The translations under genes were made by a program, and so were the position numbers. The notes beneath the pieces were generated by a model. It did not search any database. It saw only the letters and a program-made list of their open reading frames with translations, and had not been told where the DNA came from. This document shows positions 46,851 through 64,000 of a DNA stretch of 64,000 nucleotides, in pieces (within the stretch, counting starts at the first letter, position 1; the number at the start of each line of letters is the position of its first letter). Source of the stretch: Malania oleifera (taxonomy: Eukaryota; Streptophyta; Magnoliopsida; Santalales; Ximeniaceae); assembly GCF_029873635.1 (NCBI RefSeq), contig NC_080422.1, positions 19,186,095 to 19,250,094 of the forward strand, in the 5' to 3' direction.

Positions 46851-49800
46851 ATTCAAGAATAATCCAAAGTAAGCTTTTAAGCTTTTGTTTTATCAAGTTG
46901 TATGTTCATAAATATGCTCTGCAGTTGTGTCTTTGAAATCCTAGGAAACGCCCAAAATCTTTTTGAGAATTTTTCATGACTTTTATGCATTTTTACATAA
47001 CTTTAAATATTTTTGGGAAAAATGATGAATAAAACAAAGAAAGAGTAAAAACTCTACACCAACCAAGTAAACTCCAAACACTATTGCAACATAAATTAGT
47101 ATATCTGATCTCTCCATTATATTATTTATTATTTTTTTTCCATAAAAATATGCTAATAACAACAAGACAATTAAAATTCTTGTGATAGTAGTAGTAGTAG
47201 TAATGTTGTTGTTGATGATGACGATGATAATAATAATAATTATGAAACATTACTAAATAAATATTTAAAACGAAACTATATATATTTTTTTCAATTACGC
47301 ATCTTTTGTGATTTTTAATGTATTCTTAATAATTTTTAAGTCATTTTTAAACAAAATATGCTAAAATAAAAGTATGTTTGGTATTATTGTTGTTTTCTAT
47401 TTTTTTTTATTTTTAATTTTTGCATGACGAAGAAACAGACTATAAAAACATTTTTATTTATGTTGCTAATTTTTTGTTTGTTATCATTTTCAGTTGTTTG
47501 TGAAAAAAATTGAAAACCAAATTTATGGTTTTAAGTTGTTTTGATAGCCTATTGTTAAAAAAAAAATTAAACCAAAAATAGTTCTTTTGGATTAAATTAT
47601 TCATTTTATGCGCTTTTAAATTAAAATTTAAATAAAATGATCATATTAATTTAAATATAATTAAGATAAAAATATACATAAATTTCAAAAAATAATAATA
47701 AATACAATTACAATATAATTTTACTATTTTTCAATTGTCATGCGTAACAAAATTTTTATAGTAAAGTAAATTTTAAAAGTGTAACAATACAATAAAATAA
47801 TTCTTATTATAGTATTTTTTAAATGTGTCTTAATTCAAATTTTGCTATTTTAATTATATTCTTGTAATATTATTTGATTTAAAGACAAGAATAAGCATTT
47901 TTTTTAATTAAGTTTTAAGTTTGTTTTAAATATTAACCAAATAGGTTGCTGGTTTTTGATTTTTAGTTTTTATTTTTATTTTTTAGCTTTTATTTCTGTG
48001 ATTTTTAATAGTGGTACGAAACAACCCCTAAATAAATAAGAAAAAAAGAAAGAAAAGGAGAACTAATCAGTCCAACGTGAACCAAACACAAGTTGATTCA
48101 CTTGTACTTAAAATAGCATGTGTCACACGTGAACATCCCCCCTTACACATGCCCACCTTCTCTATATGGAAACCCTAAGTTGTTGTAACAACCTACAACA
48201 CTGCCATATGCTCCTTTCAACCCCGACCACTACCACCACTCCAGTAGTTTAATTTTTTTCTGTCTTTGAGGTCACCGGTTGACATTGTTTCCTTGCCAGA
48301 ATTGTCTACAATGTTGCTATTATGTTTTTATACTATTTGCCAGCATGGGTGTCGACCATTGTTTCTAACCACCCTAAACATCTTTCTTATTGCCCCATGG
48401 TGCCGAGTAAATGTTGTCGGGTGAACATCGCCAACTTATCTTGATAGAATTTGCAAACTAATTAGAAATGAATACTCTGCTCTCACCCTTTTTCTCACAA
48501 CCCTTTCTCTTTCACTCTTAATTTAGTTATTCATCCTATCTTTTTTCTTTAGCCTTTTGCATGTTTTTTTTTTTAAGATAAGGAATTATAGCAGCACATG
48601 CGGTACATAAAAAACCAAGAAAAGAAGGAAGCAAACTTATGTATACAAAACAAACTAATGAGCAAGTACATGGATAGAAACATTATATTATAGCTATATG
48701 GTTATTTGTCATGAAATCATGTAAAAACACATAACCATGTATCAAACACTCCTAGTTCCATACAAGAAAATCTATAAACATCAAGAAGTGATAAAAAAAA
48801 ACATACCATGCAAAGCTTCCTTTGGCAAGTTAACTAAAAATGCCACAATAAATCCAAGAAAACTGGGCAAACCAATGAAGAAATTAATGTGATTCTTTCT
48901 CCTCCAACATGAATGACTTCCTCTCTCAGTGTACAATTCTCTTTTGCTCTCCCTTGTAGTAAGTCTCCTCAATCTCCTTTCTTGAACGTATGCATTTGTG
49001 AGCCCTAGCTTCCTTTTCATAAGCTTTTTTAAGCTAGGGTGTTGACCTAATCCAACATATCCAAAAAATGCCCTTAAGGATAATGAAATATCCTTTTTTT
49101 GTTCTACAATGGTGCTTAGACACAAAATCACTATATTTATAATATTAAATCCCTAACCAAGTTAGGGGTATCACTTTACTTTAACAAAAAAAGAAAAAAA
49201 GGAATTTAAACCCTTAAAAAATATAGTTGAAGCCCACAACTTTACTGGAATTGAATTGGATTGTCAATGGTCTAAAGGAAGATAGAGAAATCGCAATTAA
49301 TTATTTTTTAGCCATTTATTGTCCATTATTTTCCATTGAATCAAATCAACCTCAGACAAAATTGGGTATCAATAACTTAAAAATTCAAAAGACATACCTT
49401 TTCGACACTAAAGTCCTAAGTTTTGAGTGTCAACAAGATATGTAAAAATATGTTTTACAACAACCTAGTGTGATTTTGTAGGATTAGCTTGAAATTTAGC
49501 ACATATGCAAATCATAAACATGATATCCAATCTATTTGGGGTCAAATATAGAATTCTACCGATCATACCTTTATATAACTTAACATATGTGCTTCTACCT
49601 TACTTATTCTTGTCAAGCTTGATTGAGGTACTCATGGGAGTATCTATCTCTTTTCTTTTATCCATGCCAAACCTCTTGAGTAGCTTCTTTCTGTACTTCA
49701 TTTAGCTTCTTTAAGTTCTACAAATTCATTATGCATCACTTTGTGACTGGTTATATCAAGCAATTAACCACTTGTTTCACTTTTTATGTCTATGGTCATT

Positions 49801-49925
49801 CCTTTATGTTCTATATCTATTTTGTTTTCTTTTTATAGCAATGGTGAGGTCGCTCTTATAAAAAACACAAGTTGATAGAATGTTAGTTTCTTAAGCCATT
49901 CTAGCCCTAGCATCCAATCCTAGAT
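46851..49925. other. AT-rich DNA, no gene recognised
   Basis: Contains a short trinucleotide run (GTA, then GTT, GAT and AAT units, 47188-47240). A weak minus-strand open frame of 116 codons (49131-48781) has no motif I recognise. Confidence 0.5.
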
Positions 49926-50230
49926 GCCCAACTTGGTGGGGAGGCTTTTGGTGAGGGTGAGGTGGTAGAGAGCTATGTGCTTTGCAAATCAACTAGCCCA
50001 TCTTTCTCAGGGCGACCCACAACACTCTTGCACAAGGAAATATTTGGGTACGTAAGAAGCATTTTAAGCCCATCCAATTATTGTTGGGCAAGGAGGACTC
50101 ACTTAAACCTGCTTCACCTCCCACTAGCGTGGAGATTATGGGGTCACCACCAATTCCCTTTGGTTAGGGATTATCTCCTACTTCCAGCAGCCTCGTTTAC
50201 AAAGTTGGCGAACAAGTTGGTCACTTAACC
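49926..50230. repeat. Probable interspersed repeat fragment
   Basis: Higher GC than its surroundings, with formulaic text ('GGGCGACCCACAACACTCTT', 'CACCTCCCACTAGCGTGGAG') that I recall from plant repeat annotation. No coding motif and no termini are visible. I cannot assign a class. Confidence 0.35.
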
Positions 50231-51148
50231 TCATAGTCAAATCCACAATAAATATTAGCATTAAGGGAATCTTTTCATATTTAAGAAGTCCAAACTAGCA
50301 CTAATTTAGGTCAAACCTATAAAATTAGCCATTTGGGCTATTTGAAATCTTAGAATTGACTTGAGATGGTATAAATATTCATGTTATTAATCTTGTAGGA
50401 AGCTCTTAGACGCATAATAACTGTCTTGATGTTACTAACAAAAAAAGGGAAAAAATCCCAATGTTAATATAGTTGGCCTATGCACCTCTCTCTCTCTCTC
50501 TCTATGTATCTCTATCTTTTCCCTTTGCCTTCCAGTTATGAATCCATTCACCTCTCTCTCTCTCTCTCGACAATTTATATGATTCTATTAGTTTGGAAAA
50601 ATATTACTCGATATGGATTCATAGTGTCATTAGTGTGTACATAGACTTTAAGCGAGCATACTCTACCGACTCTCTACATCTACCTATAACTTGCATAGAC
50701 CCTACTCTACTTCCTCATCATATAAACCATGCTTTGTGTGGGTTTCACCATTGTAATCCTTGATTTTAATGAGTCCGTGACATATGATATTATTATTCGT
50801 ACAAGTTTAAAAGAATTACTTACAAGGAACAATTCCTCCATCTAAGATTTGGCACCTACCAATCATAACATATTATATCAATATTCGAACCTATTAAAGT
50901 GTGGTAAAATTTACATCACGTGTTTAATTGCTATGCGTCGTCTTATAATTGATTAGTTCCAAATCCAGAAGGGTAATTCGGTGCAGGGATTTTTTTGGGT
51001 AATAGACAAATGAGCTAAAACGGCGTCGGTTTAGATGTTTTACGGGCATTTTAATCGTCGGTTCTGCCACCGTCTGAGATAATCGATAGGACCGAAAGAG
51101 AGGGCATCTGAAAACTTGAGCCCGAAGGAACAAGTCTCCGGAACCCCG
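50231..51148. other. Upstream region of the RPT6-like gene
   Basis: Short CT runs at about 50487-50503 and 50553-50568. No clear TATA box within 200 bp of the start codon; from about 51020 the sequence becomes richer in G and C, as expected for a housekeeping promoter. The exact transcription start cannot be placed. Confidence 0.45.
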
Positions 51149-51176
51149 CTCTCTCTCTCTCTCTCTCTCTCTCTCT
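51149..51176 (+). repeat. (CT)n in the 5' leader of the RPT6-like gene
   Basis: Fourteen CT units ending 12 bp before the start codon. Pyrimidine runs in this place are common in plant 5' leaders. Confidence 0.9.
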
Positions 51177-51188
51177 ACATCGGAGTAG

Positions 51189-57882
<6,694 letters not shown>

Positions 57883-58099
57883 GTGTGTCCCAGATTATTT
57901 ATGTTTATTCCCCATAATGTATTTCTCATCACACTCCTAGTTGTTTTTTCAGACATCATGCCTCAAGACGCATTATATTTCCTTTGTTCTTTTTGGAACT
58001 CACAGGCTGTCTTGGCTCTTATTTATTGTTCCAAATTGCTCTTCTTTTTCAGCAACTTATGACACAAGTCCTAGTTCGTGGCCCTGTATTATGACCATC

Positions 58100-60250
58100 A
58101 TGTTTACTTCTGATTGGCTCTGGATCCATGAGAGAGACTTTTTTCCCCTCCCCAGAGGAGTGTTGGGATATGGTAAAGGAGAATATAATGGGGACCTGTG
58201 ATGAGTTTCATAGGGTTGACAAATTGGGGGGGGAAAAGTGTTAATTCTTCCTTTACCACCTTACTGCAGAAGAAGAGTAGGCCACGAGGGTGTTGCATTT
58301 TTGGCCTATTAGCTTAGTAACTAGTGTGTGTAAGATCATAGCTAACGTTCTTGCTGATAGTTGAGTTCTGTAATTAGTGACGGTATTTCTTTTGCCTATA
58401 GTGATTTTTTAAGGGTAGGAAGATTGTTGATGCTATCGTAGTTGCTAATGAGGTGGTGGAGGGTGCTCTCGTAGCAAGAAAGAAGGGAATTGTGTTTAAA
58501 TGGAGTTCAAGAAGGCATTGGATTGGATTAGTTGGGACTTGGTGGTTTTTGGATAAGGTCTTAAGGACGAAAGAAGGGTTTGGATATAGGTGGTTGAAAA
58601 TGGATGAGAGGTGTTTATGTGATGTATATTTTGCAATAATTTTCAATAGGGAGCCAAAAGGTTAGTTTAAGTCTTCTTAGGGAGTGAGACAAGGGGATCC
58701 ATATTAAAATGGCAAGTGTGAGGGTGAGGGGGTTGTGAGCGGTATTAAGGTGGGAAGGAGGTGTTTTTTCCCATTCTTACATTATTATTTTCTTTGATGA
58801 TGATGTTGGCTCTTTCTTAAATATTCTTACCATTTTGCAGATCTTTGAGAAGGGCCCTAGTAGTAGCTTGGGGAAGAGTGCAGTTGGAGCCGTTAATCTT
58901 GGTTTTTGTAGGGGTTTGGAGTTGACCTCCTTAGTTGGGTGGGGTGTCTTAGGCCATTGATTTATTTAGGAGTCTCTTCAGGAGGGAAGTCTCGTTCTTT
59001 AGCTATCTAGGGTTCTGTGGTTAATAAAGTTGCTAAGGGTTTGGATGGGTAAAGAGATGCCTTATTTTCTTTATGTGGACATATTACCCTAATTCAGGCT
59101 AGTTTGTCCACCATTTCTGTTTCCTTTTGGTCTTCGTTTAAGATTCTCGGCTGAGTGATCATGAGGGATTTTCTTTGGTTAGGTAGGTGTAGGAGAGAGG
59201 AGGGATCAGTTTGGGGGGGGGGGGGGGGGTTTGTTTGGATCATGGTAATTTGGTGTCTTAAAAAAAACTGCTCCCTGGTTAAATGGTTTTGGCAGTTTCC
59301 CTTAAGAGGTAAACTCCCTTTGGGACAGATTACAAGAAGTATGTTTTCTAGGTGAATGAGTGGATATGCTAATATGGGTCTTCGATGTTCTTCTTGGAGT
59401 CCTTGGAGGTTCATTTTGCAGGTTCACCCCTGCTTTGTACCTTCTACAAAATTTAAAATTGGTAATGAAAATTGATTTGCTTTTAGGTGGATTTTTTTTT
59501 TATTGTGGGGGGGTTCTGCTTTGCGGTGTTCCTTTTCTTGATTGTACTATCTTTATTTTGTCCATAATGGTGCTATTTTTCTTCCTTTCTATTTCTAGAT
59601 GGTGACTTCTTTTCTTGGAATTTTAAATTTATAAGGGATTTGAATGATCGGGGATTGGGTGGGGTGGAGATTCCTTCTTCGCTCGATGTGTTGGAGGGTT
59701 GTCATATCTCTTATAGGAGTGATGATGGGATGTGTTTGAATTCTTTAGGTGGTTATTTGTTTGAGTCTGTTTTTCTTACCTTGTCAAGTTTAATGTCTTC
59801 CCCCTCTTATTGTGCACCTGGAGGCTGAAATCCCTTCTAAGATAAAGTTGTTTGTATGGCTGGTGGTCCTTAATAGATCTAACACAAACAATCTGATGCA
59901 GAGTAAGATGTCTTCTGAGGCTGTCTTTAGAGGTCTGCTTTCTGTGTGCTAGTAGGTTGGAGAATGTTCCCCATTTGTTTTTACACACTGGAATAGATTA
60001 GTTGGAGAACTTGGTGACATTTGGATGCATCTGAAGTCGGTGGAGGAGTGTTTTGAGTTTCTCTTTTGTAGATTTTAGGAAGGGTGAGGATGTTGAGAGG
60101 TTGTGGTCTGTGGAGATGTGCTCTTTTCGCTGATCTGTGGGGATTTGGTTGGAATAAATACTCCTATATTTTTGGGCAAGAGTGTCTCCATCTTTACTCT
60201 GGAATAAGGTTTGGTGTTTGGCATTTCTTTAAGCTTTAGTTTAGAGCTTT
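58100..60250 (+). mobile_element. L1-type LINE remnant (reverse transcriptase to zf-RVT end)
   Basis: Frameshifted pieces in order match plant L1 reverse transcriptase: 'EECWDMVKENIMGTCDEFHR' (58155-58215), 'KKSRPRG' and 'SLVTSVYKIIA'-like text (58265-58345), 'ANEVVEGALVARKKGIVFK' (58445-58500), 'GVRQGDP' (58680-58700), a decayed 'FFADDT' stretch (about 58790), 'DGW' and 'RDFLWLG' (59040-59185), and a C-terminal zf-RVT-like segment 'KIKLFVWLVVLN' (59838-59875). Numerous shifts and stops, so it is old. It lies after exon 8, in sense with the RPT6-like gene, presumably within intron 8. Confidence 0.82.
59213..59229 (+). repeat. G homopolymer
   Basis: About 17 consecutive G inside the L1 remnant; a likely assembly or sequencing weak point. 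Confidence 0.85.
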
Positions 60251-61790
60251 TCAAGGGCTGTTGTGATACAAAACCAATGTCCAACTGGTCAGCAAATTCA
60301 ATTCTCAATTCCAGTTTGATTAAAAACTAATTCATAGAGGGCTTTTTTATAGGTTTACAATGCTTGGAAGATGAGGAAGTTAAATTAAGGAATTAAATAA
60401 TTCAAAAAACTAGTTTCCTAAATGATAATACCCTAGAATCTTGAAGATATGATCCTAATAAAAACACTGCAAATAAAAAAGGGCAGCTTGGTGCACAAAG
60501 CTCCTGCATATGTGGGGTCTGATGAAGGGGCAGGCCACAGCTACTCCCTTTTGTTTTCAATTTGGACCAACAAAGGTCAAGAGAGTAGAAATGTGGACTT
60601 GAAAGAATTGAATTTTTGCTCAAAATTAGAGGCAAATTTTGGAAAAGCAACAACTTGAGATTTGAGAGAAGATACCTGAGCAGTAAATTCTTGGATTTGC
60701 TTTTTGGCCCATTCTTCCCACTCATACATTAGAATTACTTTGTAAGTGATGGGATCAAACTGGTCCTTTGTGGCTATTGTTTTTTGTCTAGTGTTTCTGG
60801 TTGGTTTGGGAGCTAGTTCAGTTTGGTCCATTCTGGACTAACTGGTTTAGTTCAATCTGGTCTGGTTGAACTGGTTTGGTCTTACTAAGTGGGCTGATTT
60901 AGATATTATTATTATTATTTTTATTATAATTTTATTATAATTATTATTATTATTATTATTGTGTGTGTGAGTGGACAGGTTCATATATTATTTATTTATT
61001 TATTTCTTGTGTGAGTAAAGCTCTGCACCTTTCTTGTCTTTGTCAAGAATGAACGGGAGGCTGTGCGAGTGGCAGCTAAGGTTGGTCTTTGGCTGATCTT
61101 TAAGTTGCTGGCAGAAGTGACTTAGAGAAGCAGAAGCCAAAGGGTAATGATCCTAGAATTCTCCTAAGAGTAGTTATCATAGCACAATTTCACCACATTT
61201 TCTCCTTTGGTACTACCGAACCCCCAAAACTTCAACCAAAAATCATCCACTATGTGTGAAACCACCCTAGCTTCACCCGTCAAATAAAGGAGCCTACTCA
61301 AAAGTTGCCTAGCCACTTGGCAATAAAGGAAAAATGTTTGAATTTCTCACTAGAAACTAGATATACCACCCATATATTTGGGCTCATTTAATTTATTAGG
61401 TCTTCTCCCTGGCAACGAGTCATAAGCATTTATCTTGTTAAGAATTTTAATCTTTTTTTAGAACCAAATTCTAGGTGAATGCTCTATCTTTAAAAGTATT
61501 AATCTTGTAACCAGAGGCTAGGCGAATGCTCTATCCCTAAAAGGAATCTTAGGCACCATTTAGTTAAGGTTTCAAAAAACTTGTATCAACTTAGTGTTTT
61601 TGAAAATGAAAAAAACAGTTGTATTGTGCGTATTTTCTATAAAAAAGTGTTGAGATGTTTAAATGTGAGTAGTTTTCTAAAAAAGGAAATAGAGAATGCA
61701 TTTGTATCATCAGGAAATAAAATTTTCTTATTTTATTTTTAGGTGGTTGGAATTCAACATTTAAAACGGGGGGTATGCAGTAGGTATGCT
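60251..61790. other. Non-coding, presumed intron 8; nothing firmly recognised
   Basis: A minus-strand frame (60831-60577) reads 'MDQTELAPKPTRNTRQK' followed by a Lys/Gln-rich, coiled-coil-like stretch. It could be the start of a retroelement gag, but no downstream domain supports this. An ATT-rich microsatellite-like stretch is at 60906-60960. Confidence 0.4.
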
Positions 61791-61794
61791 GATA

Positions 61795-62555
61795 GATATG
61801 TGGTGTATGTTGTTTTCAGATGATACTGTCTCAAGTGATGAAACTAGGAGTGGAGTAGAATCTAAGTTAGAATTGTGAGAGAACCTTTAGAATCTAGAGG
61901 ACATAATTTATAAAATGTAATTTCAGTGGAGGAATATTGGAGAAAAGAATAAACTTGATGGTTAAGAAATTAGTAGCATGAGTTGATTTGGATACCTTGG
62001 ATTTATTATGTAAGCATTAGGGGTGATTGAAGAAAATGTAATACATAGAATTATAGCAATTTGGGTAAAATGGAGAAGTGCTTTGGGCATGCAATGTGGT
62101 TGTAGAATACCCTTAGAATTAGAAGGAAAGTTTTATAGGACAGGATTAGAATGTTGATAACTAGAAATAACATAGCCAAAAAGTAAAAGTTGTTGAAATG
62201 AGAATGCTTAGGTAGATGAGTAGTATAATGTTGGAAGAAAAATTAGGGAATGAACATATTCATGGTAAATTAGGCGTGGCTACTATAGAAGATAAGATAA
62301 GGGAGGAGCGTTTTAGATGGTTTGGGCATTTGTAAAATGGGCCAAGTGGGGCACTAGTGCGGAGGAGTGAGCTAGTTATTGTGAGGGGTAGTAGAAGGGG
62401 TAGGACTAGGTCTAAAATAACTTGGAATGAGATAGTAAGGATTTAATAGCCCTAATATCGTTGAAGGAAGCTGCCCAAAATCATGCAAATTGGTGGAAAA
62501 TTCAGATAGTTAATATCAACTAGCGGGACTTAAGGCTTGGTTTCCTGGTGGTGGT
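61795..62555 (+). mobile_element. RTE LINE fragment, old
   Basis: Degenerate match to the last 800 bp of the RTE LINE: 'GTATGTTGTTTTCAGATGAT', 'GAGAATGCTTAGGTAGATGA', 'GGGACTTAAGGCTTGGTTT' in order, with many small deletions. More diverged than the other two copies. The usual GTT tail is replaced by GGT-rich repeats. Confidence 0.85.
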
Positions 62556-62860
62556 TGTGGTGTTGGTGAAGTAAAACATTTGGTGGAGGTGGTGGTGGTG
62601 GTGGTGGTGGTAACAGTTGGTGGTGGGCAGTGAGTGGTGGTGGTGGTGGGTGGGGTTGAGTGGAGGTGACTAACAATGGTGGGTGGAACTGGTCATTGGC
62701 AGCAGTGGTTTGTCATCTTTGGTGGTGGTAGGCAGCAGTGGGGGGTTGTGAGCGGTGACAAGAAGAGGTGGGGGATGTTGGTGTGTGGCTGCTGGGAAAG
62801 GTGGATCATGGGGAACAGTAGGTGTGCCATGGTGGGTGGTGGTGGAACATATGAATGATG
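62540..62860 (+). repeat. GGT/GTG-rich repeat at the RTE tail
   Basis: GGT units (best run near 62582-62612) grade into a G-rich stretch to about 62860. Open frames on both strands here are composition artefacts. The G-rich strand could form quadruplexes. Confidence 0.8.
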
Positions 62861-63965
62861 GGATAAGAAAGGGTTGAGAGTTTTGAATTATATCCAAGTT
62901 CACAGAAAACATTATTTTGTAGAATCCTCAAAAGGGGGAGGAGGGGTTTTGTTTTTCATTTGTTGTTTCCCTTGTTACTTTATGCAGAACATTGATGAAA
63001 ATCTGAAAACAAAACCAAACAGGCCCTTAGCCTTCCGGAGGATAGGTGAAAATTCTTTTGAATTGTCCTGATACCAAATACGGGCACTCCTTAAGTGGGG
63101 GTCAAAAAAAGGAATCTAAAAGCTGTCATCAAATTGCAGGCTTGTCTACCACTATTTCTTTAAGATTCTGAAAAAAAATTGGAAATTTCAACAAGGAGAG
63201 CCACTCTGTGTAGAATAGGAGGTGGCAATTGGACTATGGAAGGACAAAAAGCCTGAATGGATGAGCAACCAAGGCTGGCAAGGAACTTCCCCCGATCCAA
63301 GGTTCCCCCCAATTAGGAATTACACTACCATTTCCAACCTTAAAACAAGTAAGATGACTGAGGGTGCAATATATCTGAAATTAACTTCCAAAGACTCGCA
63401 TGACAAGACTAGTATAAATATTTCCTTTGATATCGAACCTTTTGCAATAGACTTAATAACCTTGTGCAAAGAGTCTGTTTTTAAGGGAAACCACCACGAC
63501 CAAATTTCTTTTTGAGATATTTTTAGAGGCCAAATTCTTGTGCCTAAAGTGCCATACTAACTTGGGGTCTTCTAAACACATACCTCCACCCTAAACAATC
63601 TCTTACTATCACTGTGCCCGACTGAAAAAAGTCTCCCACAATCCTTTCCATCTTACCTGATACAGTAACAAAATTCTTAAAAAGAGACAAAAAATCAATG
63701 ACAAAAAAAAACCAAGCCTTAAGTCTCACTAGGTGAATCAAAATACTTGGGAGACAAGCATGGATAAGTTGATACAACCCCTAACAAAATGTAAGCTCTT
63801 TTCCAATTCTTTAATATGTAAAAAGATGCAAATATAGGATTGCCCCCAAAAGGAAGACCCAAGATGAAGAAGTACAAGAAACAAGAGAAGTAAAATTCTC
63901 CTCTCATCCTGATCCAGATTAATATTTGCAATGCCACTCTTAGCCATAACTATCTTTAATCTCGA
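62861..63965. other. Presumed intron 8 continued; nothing recognised
   Basis: No exon resembling the expected final RPT6 exon (starting Ala-Val-Cys-Thr-Glu) and no clear repeat termini. Several short open frames without motifs. Confidence 0.45.
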
Positions 63966-64000
63966 TATATATATATATGCGTGCGTGCGTGCGTGTGTGT
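63966..64000 (+). repeat. (AT)n and (GCGT)n/(GT)n microsatellite at the window end
   Basis: Short AT run followed by four GCGT-type units and GT units cut by the window edge. Confidence 0.9.

Noticed and set aside
48781..49131. 116-codon minus-strand open frame with Arg-rich middle and a hydrophobic stretch
   Set aside because: No recognisable motif, no support from neighbours, AT-rich intergenic setting. It could be a small gene but I cannot support it.
58006..58062. Acceptor-like CACAG followed by GCTGTC as the last RPT6 exon
   Set aside because: After Ala-Val the reading gives Leu-Ala-Leu and onward, not the conserved Cys-Thr-Glu-Ala segment.
60577..60831. Minus-strand 84-codon frame as a retroelement gag start
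   Set aside because: No primer site, protease or other pol domain follows it; left as unassigned.
62676..62912. Gly- and Pro-rich open frames on both strands
   Set aside because: Created by the GGT-rich repeat.

Overview
The window is nuclear DNA of a flowering plant, most likely a woody dicot judging only from the repeat families. It is AT-rich. Its gene has GT-AG introns and encodes a plant-type proteasome ATPase, and almost everything else is layered retrotransposon. I see no bacterial-type operons, CRISPR arrays, rRNA genes or tRNA genes.

Layout. 1-1591 is AT-rich DNA without a recognised gene. 1592-3743 holds a Copia LTR scrap and a truncated chromovirus LTR (family A, minus strand). 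3744-8172 is a piece of a second chromovirus LTR (family B), split by an RTE-type LINE with its target-site duplication. 8173-13350 is a 5'-truncated chromovirus: decayed pol followed by its 3' LTR of family A. 13351-25277 is a second chromovirus with decayed gag and pol. Its integrase region is split by a solo LTR (family D, 17597-21434), which is itself split by a solo LTR of family A (18005-19962). Both insertions keep perfect 5-bp target duplications. 25278-26893 is a SIRE-like Copia LTR remnant. 27504-32691 is a complete but decayed Copia element on the minus strand, with two 560-bp LTRs and target duplication AACAC, sitting in an older repeat that runs to about 35660. 38155-45663 is a second decayed Copia element, plus strand, with a family A solo LTR in its leader.

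The one host gene is an RPT6-like 26S proteasome ATPase subunit (regulatory subunit 8 family), plus strand. Eight exons between 51189 and 57882 give 374 uninterrupted residues. The exon for the last roughly 45 residues is not found before the window ends, so intron 8 is at least 6.1 kb. Intron 2 carries an RTE LINE. The presumed intron 8 carries an L1-type LINE remnant and another RTE fragment.

The most interesting signal lies in promoters, not proteins. The palindrome TCGTCGACGA and its CpG-decayed variants are clustered just upstream of the TATA box in LTRs of two unrelated superfamilies (chromovirus family A and the minus-strand Copia). A third family (SIRE-like Copia) has a different palindrome cluster with the same GTCGAC core in the same place. 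Other signals include three G-box hairpins with nearly identical arms near 34.4-34.9 kb, an exact 24-bp tandem repeat in a Copia leader, PBS-like motifs inside chromovirus LTRs, and stop codons in pol that are nearly all explained by cytosine deamination.
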